A stretch of 15,590 bases of DNA from NCBI GenBank assembly GCA_028716765.1, contig JAQUPC010000049.1, forward strand, positions 1 to 15,590. Reading direction: 5' to 3'. The notes beneath the pieces are model-generated. The model was not told where the DNA came from, did not search any database, and saw nothing but the letters and a program-made list of their open reading frames with translations. Origin of the DNA: Alphaproteobacteria bacterium. GTDB lineage: Bacteria > Pseudomonadota > Alphaproteobacteria > UBA9219. Below are positions 8,107 through 15,590 of the stretch, one piece after another. A program made the translations under genes and the position numbers. The stretch's first letter is position 1, and each line of letters opens with the position of its first letter.

Positions 8107-11100
8107 GTGCCCGACTCCTTCATTCATCTTCGCGTGCATTCGGCTTATTCGCTGACGGAAGGCGCGATCAAGGTCGTCGAGGACAAGCCGAAAAACGGCG
8201 GCAAGGCCGCGCGCAAGGACCTTATCGAGCTTTGTCTGCAAAACGGCATGCCCGCCGTGGCGCTCACGGACAAAAGCAACCTGTTCGGCGCGCTTGAGTT
8301 CGCGATGGCCGCCTCGGGGGCGGGCGTCCAGCCTGTCATCGGCTGCCAGATTGCCGTGGCGCGCGACGGACAATCCGGCGAGCCGCAGGCGCGGCGCGAC
8401 GTCTTCGATCAACTGATCCTTTTGGTGCAAAACGAACTTGGCTACCGCAACCTTTCGGCGCTGGTGACGCAATCCTATCTCGCCCCCGACAGGCCTGAGC
8501 CTTACGTCATACGCGAGGAACTGGCGCGTCACGCGGGCGGTCTCATCGCGCTTTCGGGCGGCGTCGACGGCAGCATAGGCCGCCTGTTGCTGGACGGGCA
8601 AAAGGCGGCCGCGGAAGAGCAACTCAAGGAATTAAGCTCCCTGTTTTTCGGTCGCTTCTATATCGAGCTTTCGCGGCATTTCGGCGGCCCCATCGGGCAA
8701 AGCGAACGGCGCATCGAAGGCGAACTCATCGAGCTTGCCTATAAACACAACCTACCCCTTGTCGCCACCAACGATGTTTATTTCGGCGAGGAGGATATGT
8801 TCGCGGCGCATGACGCGCTGCTGTGCATCGCCGACAAGACGATTATCGCCGGGACGAAGCGCCGCCATATGACGCCTGATCACCGCTTCAAGACAGCGGC
8901 GGAAATGCGCACGCTTTTCGCCGATCTGCCCGAAGCTTGCGACAACACGCTTATCGTCGCGCAGCGGTGCGCTTATATGCCGAAGCCGCGCGCACCCATT
9001 CTGCCGGCGTTTCCGACGATGGAAGGACGCGCCGAAGCCGACGAATTACGCGCGCAAGCCGAGGCCGGATTGCAGCAGCGCCTTGCGGAAACAGGCATCA
9101 CGGATACGAAGCCCTACACGGATCGTTTGGCCTTTGAGCTGGATATCATCACCAAGATGGGTTTTTCCGGTTATTTTTTGATCTGCTCCGACTTTATCAA
9201 ATGGGCGAAGAGCCGCGACATTCCCGTCGGGCCGGGCCGTGGTTCCGGTGTCGGCTCTGTCGTGGCGTGGTCGCTTCCGATCACCGATCTCGATCCTCTG
9301 CGTTTCGGCTTGATATTCGAGCGTTTTTTGAACCTCGAGCGCGTTTCGATGCCGGACTTCGATATGGATTTCTGTCAGGAGCGGCGCGACGAAGTCATTC
9401 ACTACGTTCAGGGAAAATACGGGGCCGATCGCGTGGCGCAGATCATCACGTTCGGCAAACTGCAAGCGCGCGCCGTGCTGCGCGACGTGGGACGCGTGCT
9501 CGGCATGCCCTACGGCTATGTCGACAAAATCTGCAAGCTGGTGCCGAGCAATCCCGCTAATCCGGTGACGCTGCAGCAGGCGCTCGACGACGAGCCGCAG
9601 TTGCAACAGCTCCGCGACGGCGATCCGACGGTGGCGCAGCTTATGGATCTCGCGCTCAAGCTAGAAGGTCTGTACCGCAACGCTTCCACGCACGCGGCGG
9701 GTGTCGTGATCGGCGACAGACCGCTGGTCGATCTCGTGCCGCTCTACCGCGATCCGAATTCTTCGTTGCCCGCCACGCAATTCAACATGAAGATGGTGGA
9801 GACGGCGGGACTCGTGAAGTTCGACTTTCTGGGTCTCAAGACGCTTGATGTTCTGCATCAGACGGCGAAGTTGCTTGAATCTCGCGGCATTTCCGTAAAT
9901 CTTTCGCATCTGCCGCTCGACGATGAAAAAACGTACGCGCTCATGGCGCGCGGCGACACCACGGGCGTATTCCAGCTTGAAAGTTCGGGCATGCGCGACA
10001 TTCTGCGCCGCCTGAAACCCAACAGGTTCGAAGACATTATCGCGTTGGTTGCGCTGTACCGGCCCGGCCCGATGGACAACATTCCGACCTATGTCAAACG
10101 AAAGAACGGCGACGAGCCGGTGCATTACATGCACCCTATGCTGGAGCCCGTCCTGAAAAACACGTTCGGCATCATGATCTATCAGGAACAGGTCATGCAA
10201 GCCGCGCAGATCCTGGCCGGGTATAGCCTCGGCAACGCCGAGATTTTACGTCGTGCGATGGGCAAGAAAAAACCGGAGGAAATGGCGGACCAACGCGCCA
10301 CTTTTATTGCGGGTGCCGCCAAAAATGGAATCAACGAAAATCAGGCGAACCTTCTATTCGACCAGATCGACAAGTTTGCGGGCTATGGCTTCAACAAATC
10401 CCACGCCGCCGCCTATGCGCTCATCGCGTATCAAACGGCATGGCTGAAGGCAAACTATCCTGTGGAGTTTTACGCCGCGGCGATGAACTTTGAAATGGGC
10501 GACACCGACAAGCTGGGCGTGTTCCGCCACGAACTTTTGCGCCACGGCATCGCGCTATTGCCGCCGGACATCAACCGTTCGTTCGCCGTGTTCATGCCGG
10601 AGGAGCAGAAAAACGGCAAAAAAGCCGTTCGCTATGCTTTGGCCGCCATCAAAGGCGTGGGCGGCGCGGCCATGCAAGGGCTTGTAAAGGCGCGCGAAGC
10701 GAAGGGGCCGTTTAAGGACTTATTCGATTTCGCCGAGAGGGTGGATGTGCGTCTCATAAACCGCAAGCAGCTGGAAGGCCTCGCGGCGGCGGGAGCGTTC
10801 GACTCTCTGAACCGCAATCGCGCGCAGGTAATCGCTGCAATCGATCTTTTACTCAAGCATAGCCATGTCGCCGCCGACGAGCGCAACAGCGGCCAGACCA
10901 GCATCTTCGGCGCGTTGCTGCCCGCCGCATCCAAGCCTGCTCTACCGAACACGAAAATGTGGGACGAACTGACCCGCCTGAACCACGAGTTTCAGGCGCT
11001 TGGCTTCTATCTCTCGGCGCATCCGCTGGACAATTACGGCGCGCTACTGGAGCGCATGGGCGTCGTCAAGGCCGGCGCCGTGTCCGGCATGCAACGCGCG

Positions 11101-11616
11101 CTCGGCCCTTCGCGTTACAAACTGGCGGGGATCGTCATGGGCAAGCAGGAGCGCACAGCGCGCTCCGGCAACAAGTTCGCGTTCCTGCAACTGTCCGATA
11201 CCGGGGGCGCGTTCGAGGCGACGGTGTTCTCGGAACTGCTTTCGGCGCGGCGCGACATTCTGGAGCCGGGCCAGGCGGTGTTTCTGGAAGTTGACGCTCA
11301 AAGCGACGACCGCCAGGGCGGCGGCGGTTCCGGCGGCGGCGACATGCGCTTTATCGCGCGCAACATTGAGCCGTTGAAGGATGTGGCGGCGCGCAGCGCG
11401 CAAGGCATCCGCATCCGTCTCTACGACGAAGAAGCCGTGGCCGGAATACAAAAACATTTGGAGGCTGCGCCCAAAGGCCGGGGCAAGGTGACGCTCTCGC
11501 TCGATCTGGACGACGAAATCGCCGAGATGGAACTCCCCGGCGCATGGCAACTGTCCGAAGGCCTCAAAACAACCCTGCGCCAGCTTGGCAACGGACTGGA
11601 GGTGGAGGAATGTTGA
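8107..11616 (+). CDS. dnaE: DNA polymerase III subunit alpha
   Basis: Replicative polymerase catalytic subunit, 1169 aa, a usual length. In order: N-terminal PHP domain (HLRVHSAYSLTEGA; later LTDKSNLFGALEF); palm with VGPGRGSGVGS; the catalytic pair Asp419/Asp421 in MPDFDMDFC, and the third catalytic Asp573 in VKFDFLGLKTL; the YRPGPMDNIP, IYQEQVMQ and YGFNKSHAAAYA stretches; helix-hairpin-helix region (IKGVGGAAMQGL); a clamp-binding motif QTSIF at 930-934; and an OB fold at about 1000-1045 (YKLAGIVMGKQERTARSGNK). The GTG start at 8107 has GGGGA 6 nt upstream and gives the usual PDSFIHLRVHS opening. A charged linker with extra residues (EDKPKNGGKAARKD) sits after the first PHP strand. The stop overlaps the next gene's ATG. 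Confidence 0.97.
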   Translation: MPDSFIHLRVHSAYSLTEGAIKVVEDKPKNGGKAARKDLIELCLQNGMPAVALTDKSNLFGALEFAMAASGAGVQPVIGCQIAVARDGQSGEPQARRDVFDQLILLVQNELGYRNLSALVTQSYLAPDRPEPYVIREELARHAGGLIALSGGVDGSIGRLLLDGQKAAAEEQLKELSSLFFGRFYIELSRHFGGPIGQSERRIEGELIELAYKHNLPLVATNDVYFGEEDMFAAHDALLCIADKTIIAGTKRRHMTPDHRFKTAAEMRTLFADLPEACDNTLIVAQRCAYMPKPRAPILPAFPTMEGRAEADELRAQAEAGLQQRLAETGITDTKPYTDRLAFELDIITKMGFSGYFLICSDFIKWAKSRDIPVGPGRGSGVGSVVAWSLPITDLDPLRFGLIFERFLNLERVSMPDFDMDFCQERRDEVIHYVQGKYGADRVAQIITFGKLQARAVLRDVGRVLGMPYGYVDKICKLVPSNPANPVTLQQALDDEPQLQQLRDGDPTVAQLMDLALKLEGLYRNASTHAAGVVIGDRPLVDLVPLYRDPNSSLPATQFNMKMVETAGLVKFDFLGLKTLDVLHQTAKLLESRGISVNLSHLPLDDEKTYALMARGDTTGVFQLESSGMRDILRRLKPNRFEDIIALVALYRPGPMDNIPTYVKRKNGDEPVHYMHPMLEPVLKNTFGIMIYQEQVMQAAQILAGYSLGNAEILRRAMGKKKPEEMADQRATFIAGAAKNGINENQANLLFDQIDKFAGYGFNKSHAAAYALIAYQTAWLKANYPVEFYAAAMNFEMGDTDKLGVFRHELLRHGIALLPPDINRSFAVFMPEEQKNGKKAVRYALAAIKGVGGAAMQGLVKAREAKGPFKDLFDFAERVDVRLINRKQLEGLAAAGAFDSLNRNRAQVIAAIDLLLKHSHVAADERNSGQTSIFGALLPAASKPALPNTKMWDELTRLNHEFQALGFYLSAHPLDNYGALLERMGVVKAGAVSGMQRALGPSRYKLAGIVMGKQERTARSGNKFAFLQLSDTGGAFEATVFSELLSARRDILEPGQAVFLEVDAQSDDRQGGGGSGGGDMRFIARNIEPLKDVAARSAQGIRIRLYDEEAVAGIQKHLEAAPKGRGKVTLSLDLDDEIAEMELPGAWQLSEGLKTTLRQLGNGLEVEEC

Positions 11617-12956
11617 AGTTGAATATGTTGAAGCCTGTTCTGCGTTTTTCCCCGGTCTGTTTGCCCGTTTGTCTTCTTTTGGTCCTCCCGTTGCCGGGTC
11701 TGGCGCAAGACGAGCATCCGGGGCATATGGAGATGGAGCATGTCATGCCGCATGCCGATGGCGAAGTTGAAAAAAAGCATGATATGGAAATGACGGGTAA
11801 TTTCGGCCCCTACGTCTTTGCGCGCGAGTCCTCGGGCACAAGCTGGCAGCCGGATTCCACGCCGCACGAAGGCATGCATTTTATGGCCGGAGACTGGACG
11901 ATGATGGCACACGGTTACGTGAACGGCGTGTATGACCATCAGGGAGGCAAGCGCGGCGATGACAAGGCTTTTTCCAGCAGCATGGGAATGTTGATGGCCC
12001 AGCGTCAGCTCGGCTCCAACGATAAGCTTGGCGCGCGCGCTATGCTTTCGCTCGATCCGCTTATGGGGCGCAACGGTTATCCGCTGCTCTTCGCGACAGG
12101 CGAAACGGCGGACGGGCATAATCCGCTTGTCGACCGTCAGCACCCTCATGAACTGTTCATGGAATTGTCCGGCAGCTACAGCCATGCGTTTACGCCCAAG
12201 ACATCCGCGTTCATGTATGGCGGGGTGCCGGGCGAACCCGCGCTCGGGCCCCCGGCGTTCATGCACCGCTTTTCCGGCATGGACAATCCCGAAGCGCCGC
12301 TCACGCATCACTGGCTCGATAGCACGCACATCACTTTCGGCGTCGTGACGGGAGGCATCGTTCATGACCGCTGGAAGATCGAGGCCTCGGGATTCAAAGG
12401 CCGCGAGCCGGGCAAGCAGCGCTATGACATCGAAAAGCCCGGCCTCGATAGCGCCTCGGCGCGGCTTTCGTACAATCCGGCGCGCGACTGGTCTCTTCAG
12501 ATCAGTTGGGGGCATCTGCACAGCCCGGAGGAACTCCATCCGGATAAGGATGAAAACCGGCTGATCGCTTCCGGCACGTACAACAGGCCGTTCGGCGGCG
12601 GAAACAATTGGGCAACGACGGCAGCATGGGGGAGAAAATTCGAAAAGCCGGGGCGGGAGCTTGACGCCTTTCTTGTCGAAAGCGCCGTGTCGCTAAGCGA
12701 TACGCATACTTTTTTTGCGCGTGCCGAGCGGGCGGATGAAAGCGAATTGTTCGAGAACGACTCAATTCTCGAAGGTGAGGTCATTCCTGTGAACAAGGCC
12801 ACCGCCGGTTATATTCGCGATTTTCGTATCGCCGAGCATGTGAAGTTCGGCGTGGGCGGCCTCGCAAGCGGTTATCTGTATCCCGATAAGATCGACCGGG
12901 TGTATGGTTCGAACCCGGTTTCTTACATGCTCTTCGTGCGGCTAAAGCTACTGTGA
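11610..12956 (+). CDS. Predicted outer-membrane beta-barrel protein with His/Met-rich N-terminus
   Basis: The 448-aa product has a signal peptide (residues 1-32, cleavage after PGLA). A mature N-terminus rich in His and Met follows (DEHPGHMEMEHVMPHADGE). The rest consists of many alternating polar/apolar segments rich in Gly, Tyr and Trp, typical of a beta-barrel. Striking motifs are RQHPHELFMELS and the aromatic/His cluster APLTHHWLDSTHITFG. ATG 11610 is chosen because GGAGG precedes it; it overlaps the dnaE stop by 7 bp, suggesting coupled translation. The His/Met content suggests metal (perhaps copper) contact, but this is an inference and no copper genes are nearby. The last residue is Leu, not the usual aromatic residue. 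The 91-bp gap after the stop holds only a short palindrome (CTATATATAG, 12998-13007). Confidence 0.78.
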   Translation: MLKLNMLKPVLRFSPVCLPVCLLLVLPLPGLAQDEHPGHMEMEHVMPHADGEVEKKHDMEMTGNFGPYVFARESSGTSWQPDSTPHEGMHFMAGDWTMMAHGYVNGVYDHQGGKRGDDKAFSSSMGMLMAQRQLGSNDKLGARAMLSLDPLMGRNGYPLLFATGETADGHNPLVDRQHPHELFMELSGSYSHAFTPKTSAFMYGGVPGEPALGPPAFMHRFSGMDNPEAPLTHHWLDSTHITFGVVTGGIVHDRWKIEASGFKGREPGKQRYDIEKPGLDSASARLSYNPARDWSLQISWGHLHSPEELHPDKDENRLIASGTYNRPFGGGNNWATTAAWGRKFEKPGRELDAFLVESAVSLSDTHTFFARAERADESELFENDSILEGEVIPVNKATAGYIRDFRIAEHVKFGVGGLASGYLYPDKIDRVYGSNPVSYMLFVRLKLL

Positions 12957-13047
12957 CGGCGCGAGACAGACTGTATACGGCAACAGCCTGATTTCCTCTA
13001 TATATAGCTGCCATCTCGGCAACGGGGTGGGGGTGGAGAAATGTTAA

Positions 13048-13413
13048 CTAACCCACCAAACTCCGCAGTTTTCCCAGAACTTCGTTGATCACTGTGTGCG
13101 GGGCCTTGGCGATGAATTGCGCGCGCCGCGCGCGCCAGTCGAGGCTTTTGACTTGATCGCTCAAAACAACGCCCTTGATTTTGCTTCCGGCGGGAAGGGC
13201 GGCTTCAAACGGGTATCTCTTAACGTGGCTTGTGACCGGGCAGAATAGGGCGAGAGAGGTTTTCGCGTTATAAGCGCGCGGCGAAACGACAAGCGCCGGA
13301 CGTTTGCCCGCTTGTTCGTGGCCCGATTGCGGATCAAAATTAAGCCAGACGATATCGCCGCGCTCAGGCACATAGCCGGATGATTGCGGGCGTGGCGTTG
13401 CGGAGGTTACCAT
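13048..13413 (-). CDS. mazF: MazF-type endoribonuclease toxin
   Basis: Toxin of a type II pair; MazF proteins cut mRNA at short sequence motifs. The 121-aa product follows E. coli MazF closely: YVPERGDIVWLNFDPQSGHE, AGKRPALVVSPRAYN with the conserved Arg, PVTSHVKRYPFE with the conserved Thr, then GVVLSDQVKSLDWRAR. Its ATG overlaps the mazE stop in ATGGTAA (13407-13413), so translation is coupled. It has about ten extra N-terminal residues relative to E. coli MazF. It runs towards the outer-membrane gene on the other strand. Confidence 0.93.
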   Translation of the reverse strand: MVTSATPRPQSSGYVPERGDIVWLNFDPQSGHEQAGKRPALVVSPRAYNAKTSLALFCPVTSHVKRYPFEAALPAGSKIKGVVLSDQVKSLDWRARRAQFIAKAPHTVINEVLGKLRSLVG

Positions 13414-13649
13414 GCTTCGCGGCCAACCGGTTTGCCGGTTTCAACGCTGTCGTGGCAATTCTCCGGCGTTACCTTCGCCAGCAAGGTCTTCAAATCATAG
13501 GCGTCCTTCACGGCGGGTTCGATAATAACCCGCCCATCGTCGGTGTCGATGCGCACTTCGGAGCCTTCTTTCAGGCCCAGGGATTTGGCGATCGCTCCAG
13601 GAATCCTCACGCCGAGGCTGTTGCCCCATTTGGATATGATCATGTTCAT
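13407..13649 (-). CDS. mazE: MazE antitoxin (AbrB-like)
   Basis: Antitoxin of 80 aa with an N-terminal swapped-hairpin AbrB/MazE DNA-binding domain (ISKWGNSLGVRIP; EVRIDTDDGRVIIEP) and a C-terminal toxin-binding tail ending in TPENCHDSV ... GREAW, much like E. coli MazE (TPENLHENI ... KEVW). GGAGG 5 nt before ATG 13649 fixes the start; a TTG at 13661 lies before that site and is less likely. First gene of the mazEF operon, driven by the promoter at 13673-13701, which MazE probably represses. Confidence 0.92.
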   Translation of the reverse strand: MNMIISKWGNSLGVRIPGAIAKSLGLKEGSEVRIDTDDGRVIIEPAVKDAYDLKTLLAKVTPENCHDSVETGKPVGREAW

Positions 13650-13665
13650 AAACGCCTCCAATGTT

Positions 13666-13701
13666 TATACAAAGTATATACATTGTGTTGCGCGTTGTCA
13701 A
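13666..13701 (-). promoter_or_regulatory. mazEF promoter with operator at the -10
   Basis: On the minus strand TTGACA (complement of 13696-13701) and TATACT (complement of 13673-13678) are exactly 17 nt apart, a near-consensus sigma-70 promoter. The -10 is part of the inverted repeat TATAC-AAA-GTATA (13666-13678) and touches a second palindrome, GTATATAC (13674-13681). These are likely sites for MazE or MazEF binding. Confidence 0.75.
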
Positions 13702-13715
13702 GAAAGCCGTGGCCC

Positions 13716-13744
13716 TTGTTTTCATGGTGTTCCCCCGCTATAAA
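13716..13744 (+). promoter_or_regulatory. rpsB-tsf promoter
   Basis: TTGTTT (13716-13721) and TATAAA (13739-13744) are 17 nt apart. The start would be near 13751, giving a leader of about 150 nt before rpsB. The -35 lies only 14 bp from the -35 of the divergent mazEF promoter. Confidence 0.6.
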
Positions 13745-13750
13745 GCCGCA

Positions 13751-13899
13751 CCTGTTCCGGCGTTGTGCCGGGGTGGGATTTAACTAAAAACGCACGCGCG
13801 TTCCGGCCTTGGCGGTCAATCCCGCCGATGGCCATCCGGTGTTTCCCGATAAGGAAGCTCTATTACGCGCGGTGGTCTAACCGGAGAAAGGAAGACAAC
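13751..13899 (+). other. Structured 5' leader of rpsB
   Basis: Two hairpins are visible. CCGGC-GTTGT-GCCGG lies at 13757-13771. At 13805-13833 an inner stem GGCGG-TCAATC-CCGCC is enclosed by an outer GGCC/GGCC pairing. The leader ends in GGAGAAAGGAAG before the ATG. Bacterial rpsB leaders are often targets of feedback by protein S2; whether this one is cannot be read from sequence alone. Confidence 0.45.
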
Positions 13900-14700
13900 A
13901 TGGCAATGCCTGTCGTGACGCTGAAGGAATTATTCGAAGCCGGCGTCCATTTCGGCCATAACACCCGCCGCTGGAATCCCAAAATGCAACCGTATCTGTT
14001 CGGCGTGCGCAACGGCGTGCACATCATCGATCTTGAGCAGACGGTGCCGTTGATGCAGCGCGCGCTGCAAAAACTGCGCGACGTCGCCGCCGAAGGCGGG
14101 CGCGTGCTGTTCGTCGGCACCAAGCGCCAGGCGGCCGACAAGATCGCCGAAGCCGCCGGGCGCTGCGGCCAGTATTACGTCAACCACCGCTGGCTGGGCG
14201 GCATGCTCACCAACTGGAAGACGATCTCGCAGTCGATCAAGCGCTTGCGCGATTTGACCGACAAGCTGGAGTCCCAGGCCGGCAAGTTCACGAAAAAGGA
14301 ACAGCTTCAGATGATGCGCGCCCGCGACAAGCTGGAGCGCGCGCTGGGCGGCATCAAGGACATGGGCGGCTTGCCGGACATCGTCTTTGTGGTCGATACG
14401 CTGAAGGAAGACCTTGCCATCGAAGAGGCGGTCAAGCTCGGCGTTCCCGTCGTGGCCATCGTGGACAGCAACGCCGATCCCGACAAGATCGCCTTTCCGG
14501 TGCCGGGCAACGATGACGCCTCGCGCGCGATCGACCTTTACTGCGATCTGGCTTCGCAAGCGGTGCTGGACGGTCTTCAGGCCGAGGCTTCGGCCCGCGG
14601 CGTGGATGCCGGCGCTGCCGCCGAAGTTCCAGCGAGCGAGACGGCGGTGCCTGTTGCCGCCGAGGAAGCCGCGGCTCCTGCCGTGACGGCGACAGCCTGA
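13900..14700 (+). CDS. rpsB: 30S ribosomal protein S2
   Basis: S2 binds late in assembly of the small ribosomal subunit and is needed for S1 attachment. The 266-aa product shows the family throughout: [73 protein letters not shown], and [20 protein letters not shown]. The C-terminus has an Ala/Glu/Pro-rich tail (about 35 residues), as seen in other alphaproteobacteria. ATG 13900 follows GGAGAAAGGAAG; the open frame upstream to 13765 is the leader. First gene of an operon with tsf, with 106 nt between the genes. Confidence 0.98.
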   Translation: MAMPVVTLKELFEAGVHFGHNTRRWNPKMQPYLFGVRNGVHIIDLEQTVPLMQRALQKLRDVAAEGGRVLFVGTKRQAADKIAEAAGRCGQYYVNHRWLGGMLTNWKTISQSIKRLRDLTDKLESQAGKFTKKEQLQMMRARDKLERALGGIKDMGGLPDIVFVVDTLKEDLAIEEAVKLGVPVVAIVDSNADPDKIAFPVPGNDDASRAIDLYCDLASQAVLDGLQAEASARGVDAGAAAEVPASETAVPVAAEEAAAPAVTATA

Positions 14701-14708
14701 AAGCCAGA

Positions 14709-14796
14709 GGGACACGGGGCACGGGACGCGGGATGAACGAATGTGATCCCGTGTCTCCGAAACCTTAAGTCCCGTATCCCGTACCCCTTATCCCGA
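14709..14796. repeat. Opposed heptamer arrays between rpsB and tsf
   Basis: Four 7-base units at 14709-14736 read GGGACAC, GGGGCAC, GGGACGC, GGGATGA. Four units of the opposite sense at 14769-14796 read GTCCCGT, ATCCCGT, ACCCCTT, ATCCCGA. A further ATCCCGTGTC lies between them (14746-14755). The two arrays can pair in several registers, including GACACGGG with CCCGTGTC. The right array ends directly at the tsf ribosome binding site (AGGAGG, 14796-14801). Confidence 0.65.
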
Positions 14797-14806
14797 GGAG
14801 GAAACA

Positions 14807-15590
14807 ATGTCCGAGATCACCGCAACAATGGTGAAAGACCTGCGCGAAAAGACCGGCGCGGGCATGATGGATTGCAAAAAAGCGCTCACCGAAACCAGCG
14901 GCGATATGGAAGCCGCGGTGGACTGGCTGCGTAAAAAAGGTTTGTCGGCGGCGGCGAAAAAAGCCGGACGCGCGGCAGCCGAAGGGCTCGTCGTGGTGTC
15001 CTCGACGGGCGGCAAGGCCGTAATGGTCGAAGTCAACGCCGAAACCGATTTCGTGGCGCGCAACGACGCCTTTCAGGCTTTTGCGCTGCAGTCGGCCAGG
15101 CTGGCGCTGGAATCCGGAGCCGATCTTGAGAAGCTTAAAACGCTTTCCTATCCGGGAACGGGCCGCAACGTGCAGGACGAGCTGACCAATCTTATCGCCA
15201 CGGTCGGCGAGAACATGAACCTCCGCCGCGTTGCGCATCTCAGCGTGTCTCAGGGCATCGTCGCTTCGTACGTTCACAACGCGCTGGCGCCGAACCTCGG
15301 CAAAATCGGCGTTCTGGTGGCGCTGGAATCGTCGTCGGATCCCGCGAAGCTTGGCGAACTCGGCAAGCAGCTGGCGATGCATGTGGCGGCGGCGCGCCCC
15401 GAGGCGCTTACCATTCAGGACGTGGACGCCAAGGCGCTCGATCGTGAACGCAATGTTCTGGCCGATCAGGCCCGCGCTTCGGGTAAGCCCGAGGAGATCA
15501 TCGCCAAGATGGTCGAGGGCCGTTTGCGCAAGTACTACGAAGACGTCGTCCTTATGGAGCAGGTTTATGTCGTCGACGGCGAAAGCCGCG
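14807..15590 (+). CDS. tsf: Translation elongation factor Ts (3' end outside window)
   Basis: EF-Ts exchanges GDP for GTP on EF-Tu. About 261 codons are present and the frame is open at the window end. The N-terminal UBA-like domain ([19 protein letters not shown], residues about 9-27) is followed by the hallmark [13 protein letters not shown] and the dimer/core domains ([41 protein letters not shown]). ATG 14807 follows GAGGAGG with good spacing. It is cotranscribed with rpsB, and the spacer holds the heptamer arrays. Confidence 0.97.
   Translation, partial: MSEITATMVKDLREKTGAGMMDCKKALTETSGDMEAAVDWLRKKGLSAAAKKAGRAAAEGLVVVSSTGGKAVMVEVNAETDFVARNDAFQAFALQSARLALESGADLEKLKTLSYPGTGRNVQDELTNLIATVGENMNLRRVAHLSVSQGIVASYVHNALAPNLGKIGVLVALESSSDPAKLGELGKQLAMHVAAARPEALTIQDVDAKALDRERNVLADQARASGKPEEIIAKMVEGRLRKYYEDVVLMEQVYVVDGESR

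Noticed and set aside
8107..11616. Possible intein or frameshift in dnaE because of its length
   Set aside because: 1169 aa is usual for the family and all motifs run in order without interruption.
11421..12539. Minus-strand open frame of 372 codons across the dnaE end and the outer-membrane gene
   Set aside because: It spans two well-supported plus-strand genes, lacks a start signal and has shadow-type composition.
14709..14796. CRISPR-like array between rpsB and tsf
   Set aside because: Units are 7 bases, adjacent without spacers and in two orientations; nothing fits a CRISPR.

Overview
The window looks like a chromosomal segment of an alphaproteobacterium, probably from a little-studied lineage. 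Supporting signs are two copies of the alphaproteobacterial LexA box GTTC-N7-GTTC, the CPVSGFTI form of the first UvrA zinc module, a DnaE close to the alphaproteobacterial type, the order dnaE ... rpsB-tsf, and two kinds of short palindromic repeat that are common in that class. No rRNA, tRNA, CRISPR array or transposase gene was seen. Most genes are GC-rich; the small gene at 1594-1986 is visibly more AT-rich.

Layout. Positions 1-1362 (minus) hold the 5' part of an unfamiliar protein with eight CxxC pairs in a DnaJ-like zinc region and membrane segments near its C-terminus. A small orphan gene follows (1594-1986, plus). uvrA (2005-5025, minus) encodes the damage-recognition ATPase of nucleotide excision repair. 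It carries a 129-bp palindromic element read through in frame, and Met instead of Lys in the first Walker A motif. Between uvrA and ssb lie a toxin-first RelE/ParE-HTH toxin-antitoxin pair (5169-5823), a queuosine-precursor transporter of the YhhQ family (5833-6540, minus) and a divergent XRE-type regulator (6680-7345). ssb (7473-7940), dnaE (8107-11616) and an outer-membrane-type protein overlapping the dnaE stop (11610-12956) follow. A mazEF pair (minus, 13048-13649) sits back to back with the rpsB-tsf operon (13900 to the window end).

How the parts fit. uvrA and ssb each have the identical 15-base LexA box GTTCTTGATTTGTTC, so both should belong to the SOS regulon. The first toxin-antitoxin pair shares the uvrA upstream region and has its own palindrome over its -10 sequence. 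The XRE regulator and the transporter are divergent. A perfect 15-bp palindrome lies inside the spacer of the transporter promoter and over the -35 of the regulator promoter, which is the layout of a local regulator-transporter circuit. The regulator promoter is also placed so that its mRNA would start at or next to the ATG (leaderless). mazEF has a near-perfect sigma-70 promoter whose -10 is part of an inverted repeat, and its -35 lies 14 bp from that of the rpsB promoter. rpsB has a roughly 150-nt structured leader, and the rpsB-tsf spacer contains two opposed arrays of GGGAC/GTCCC-type heptamers.

Best leads: the XRE-YhhQ divergent circuit, the Walker A Lys-to-Met change and in-frame palindromic element in UvrA, the multi-zinc membrane protein, and the heptamer arrays between rpsB and tsf.
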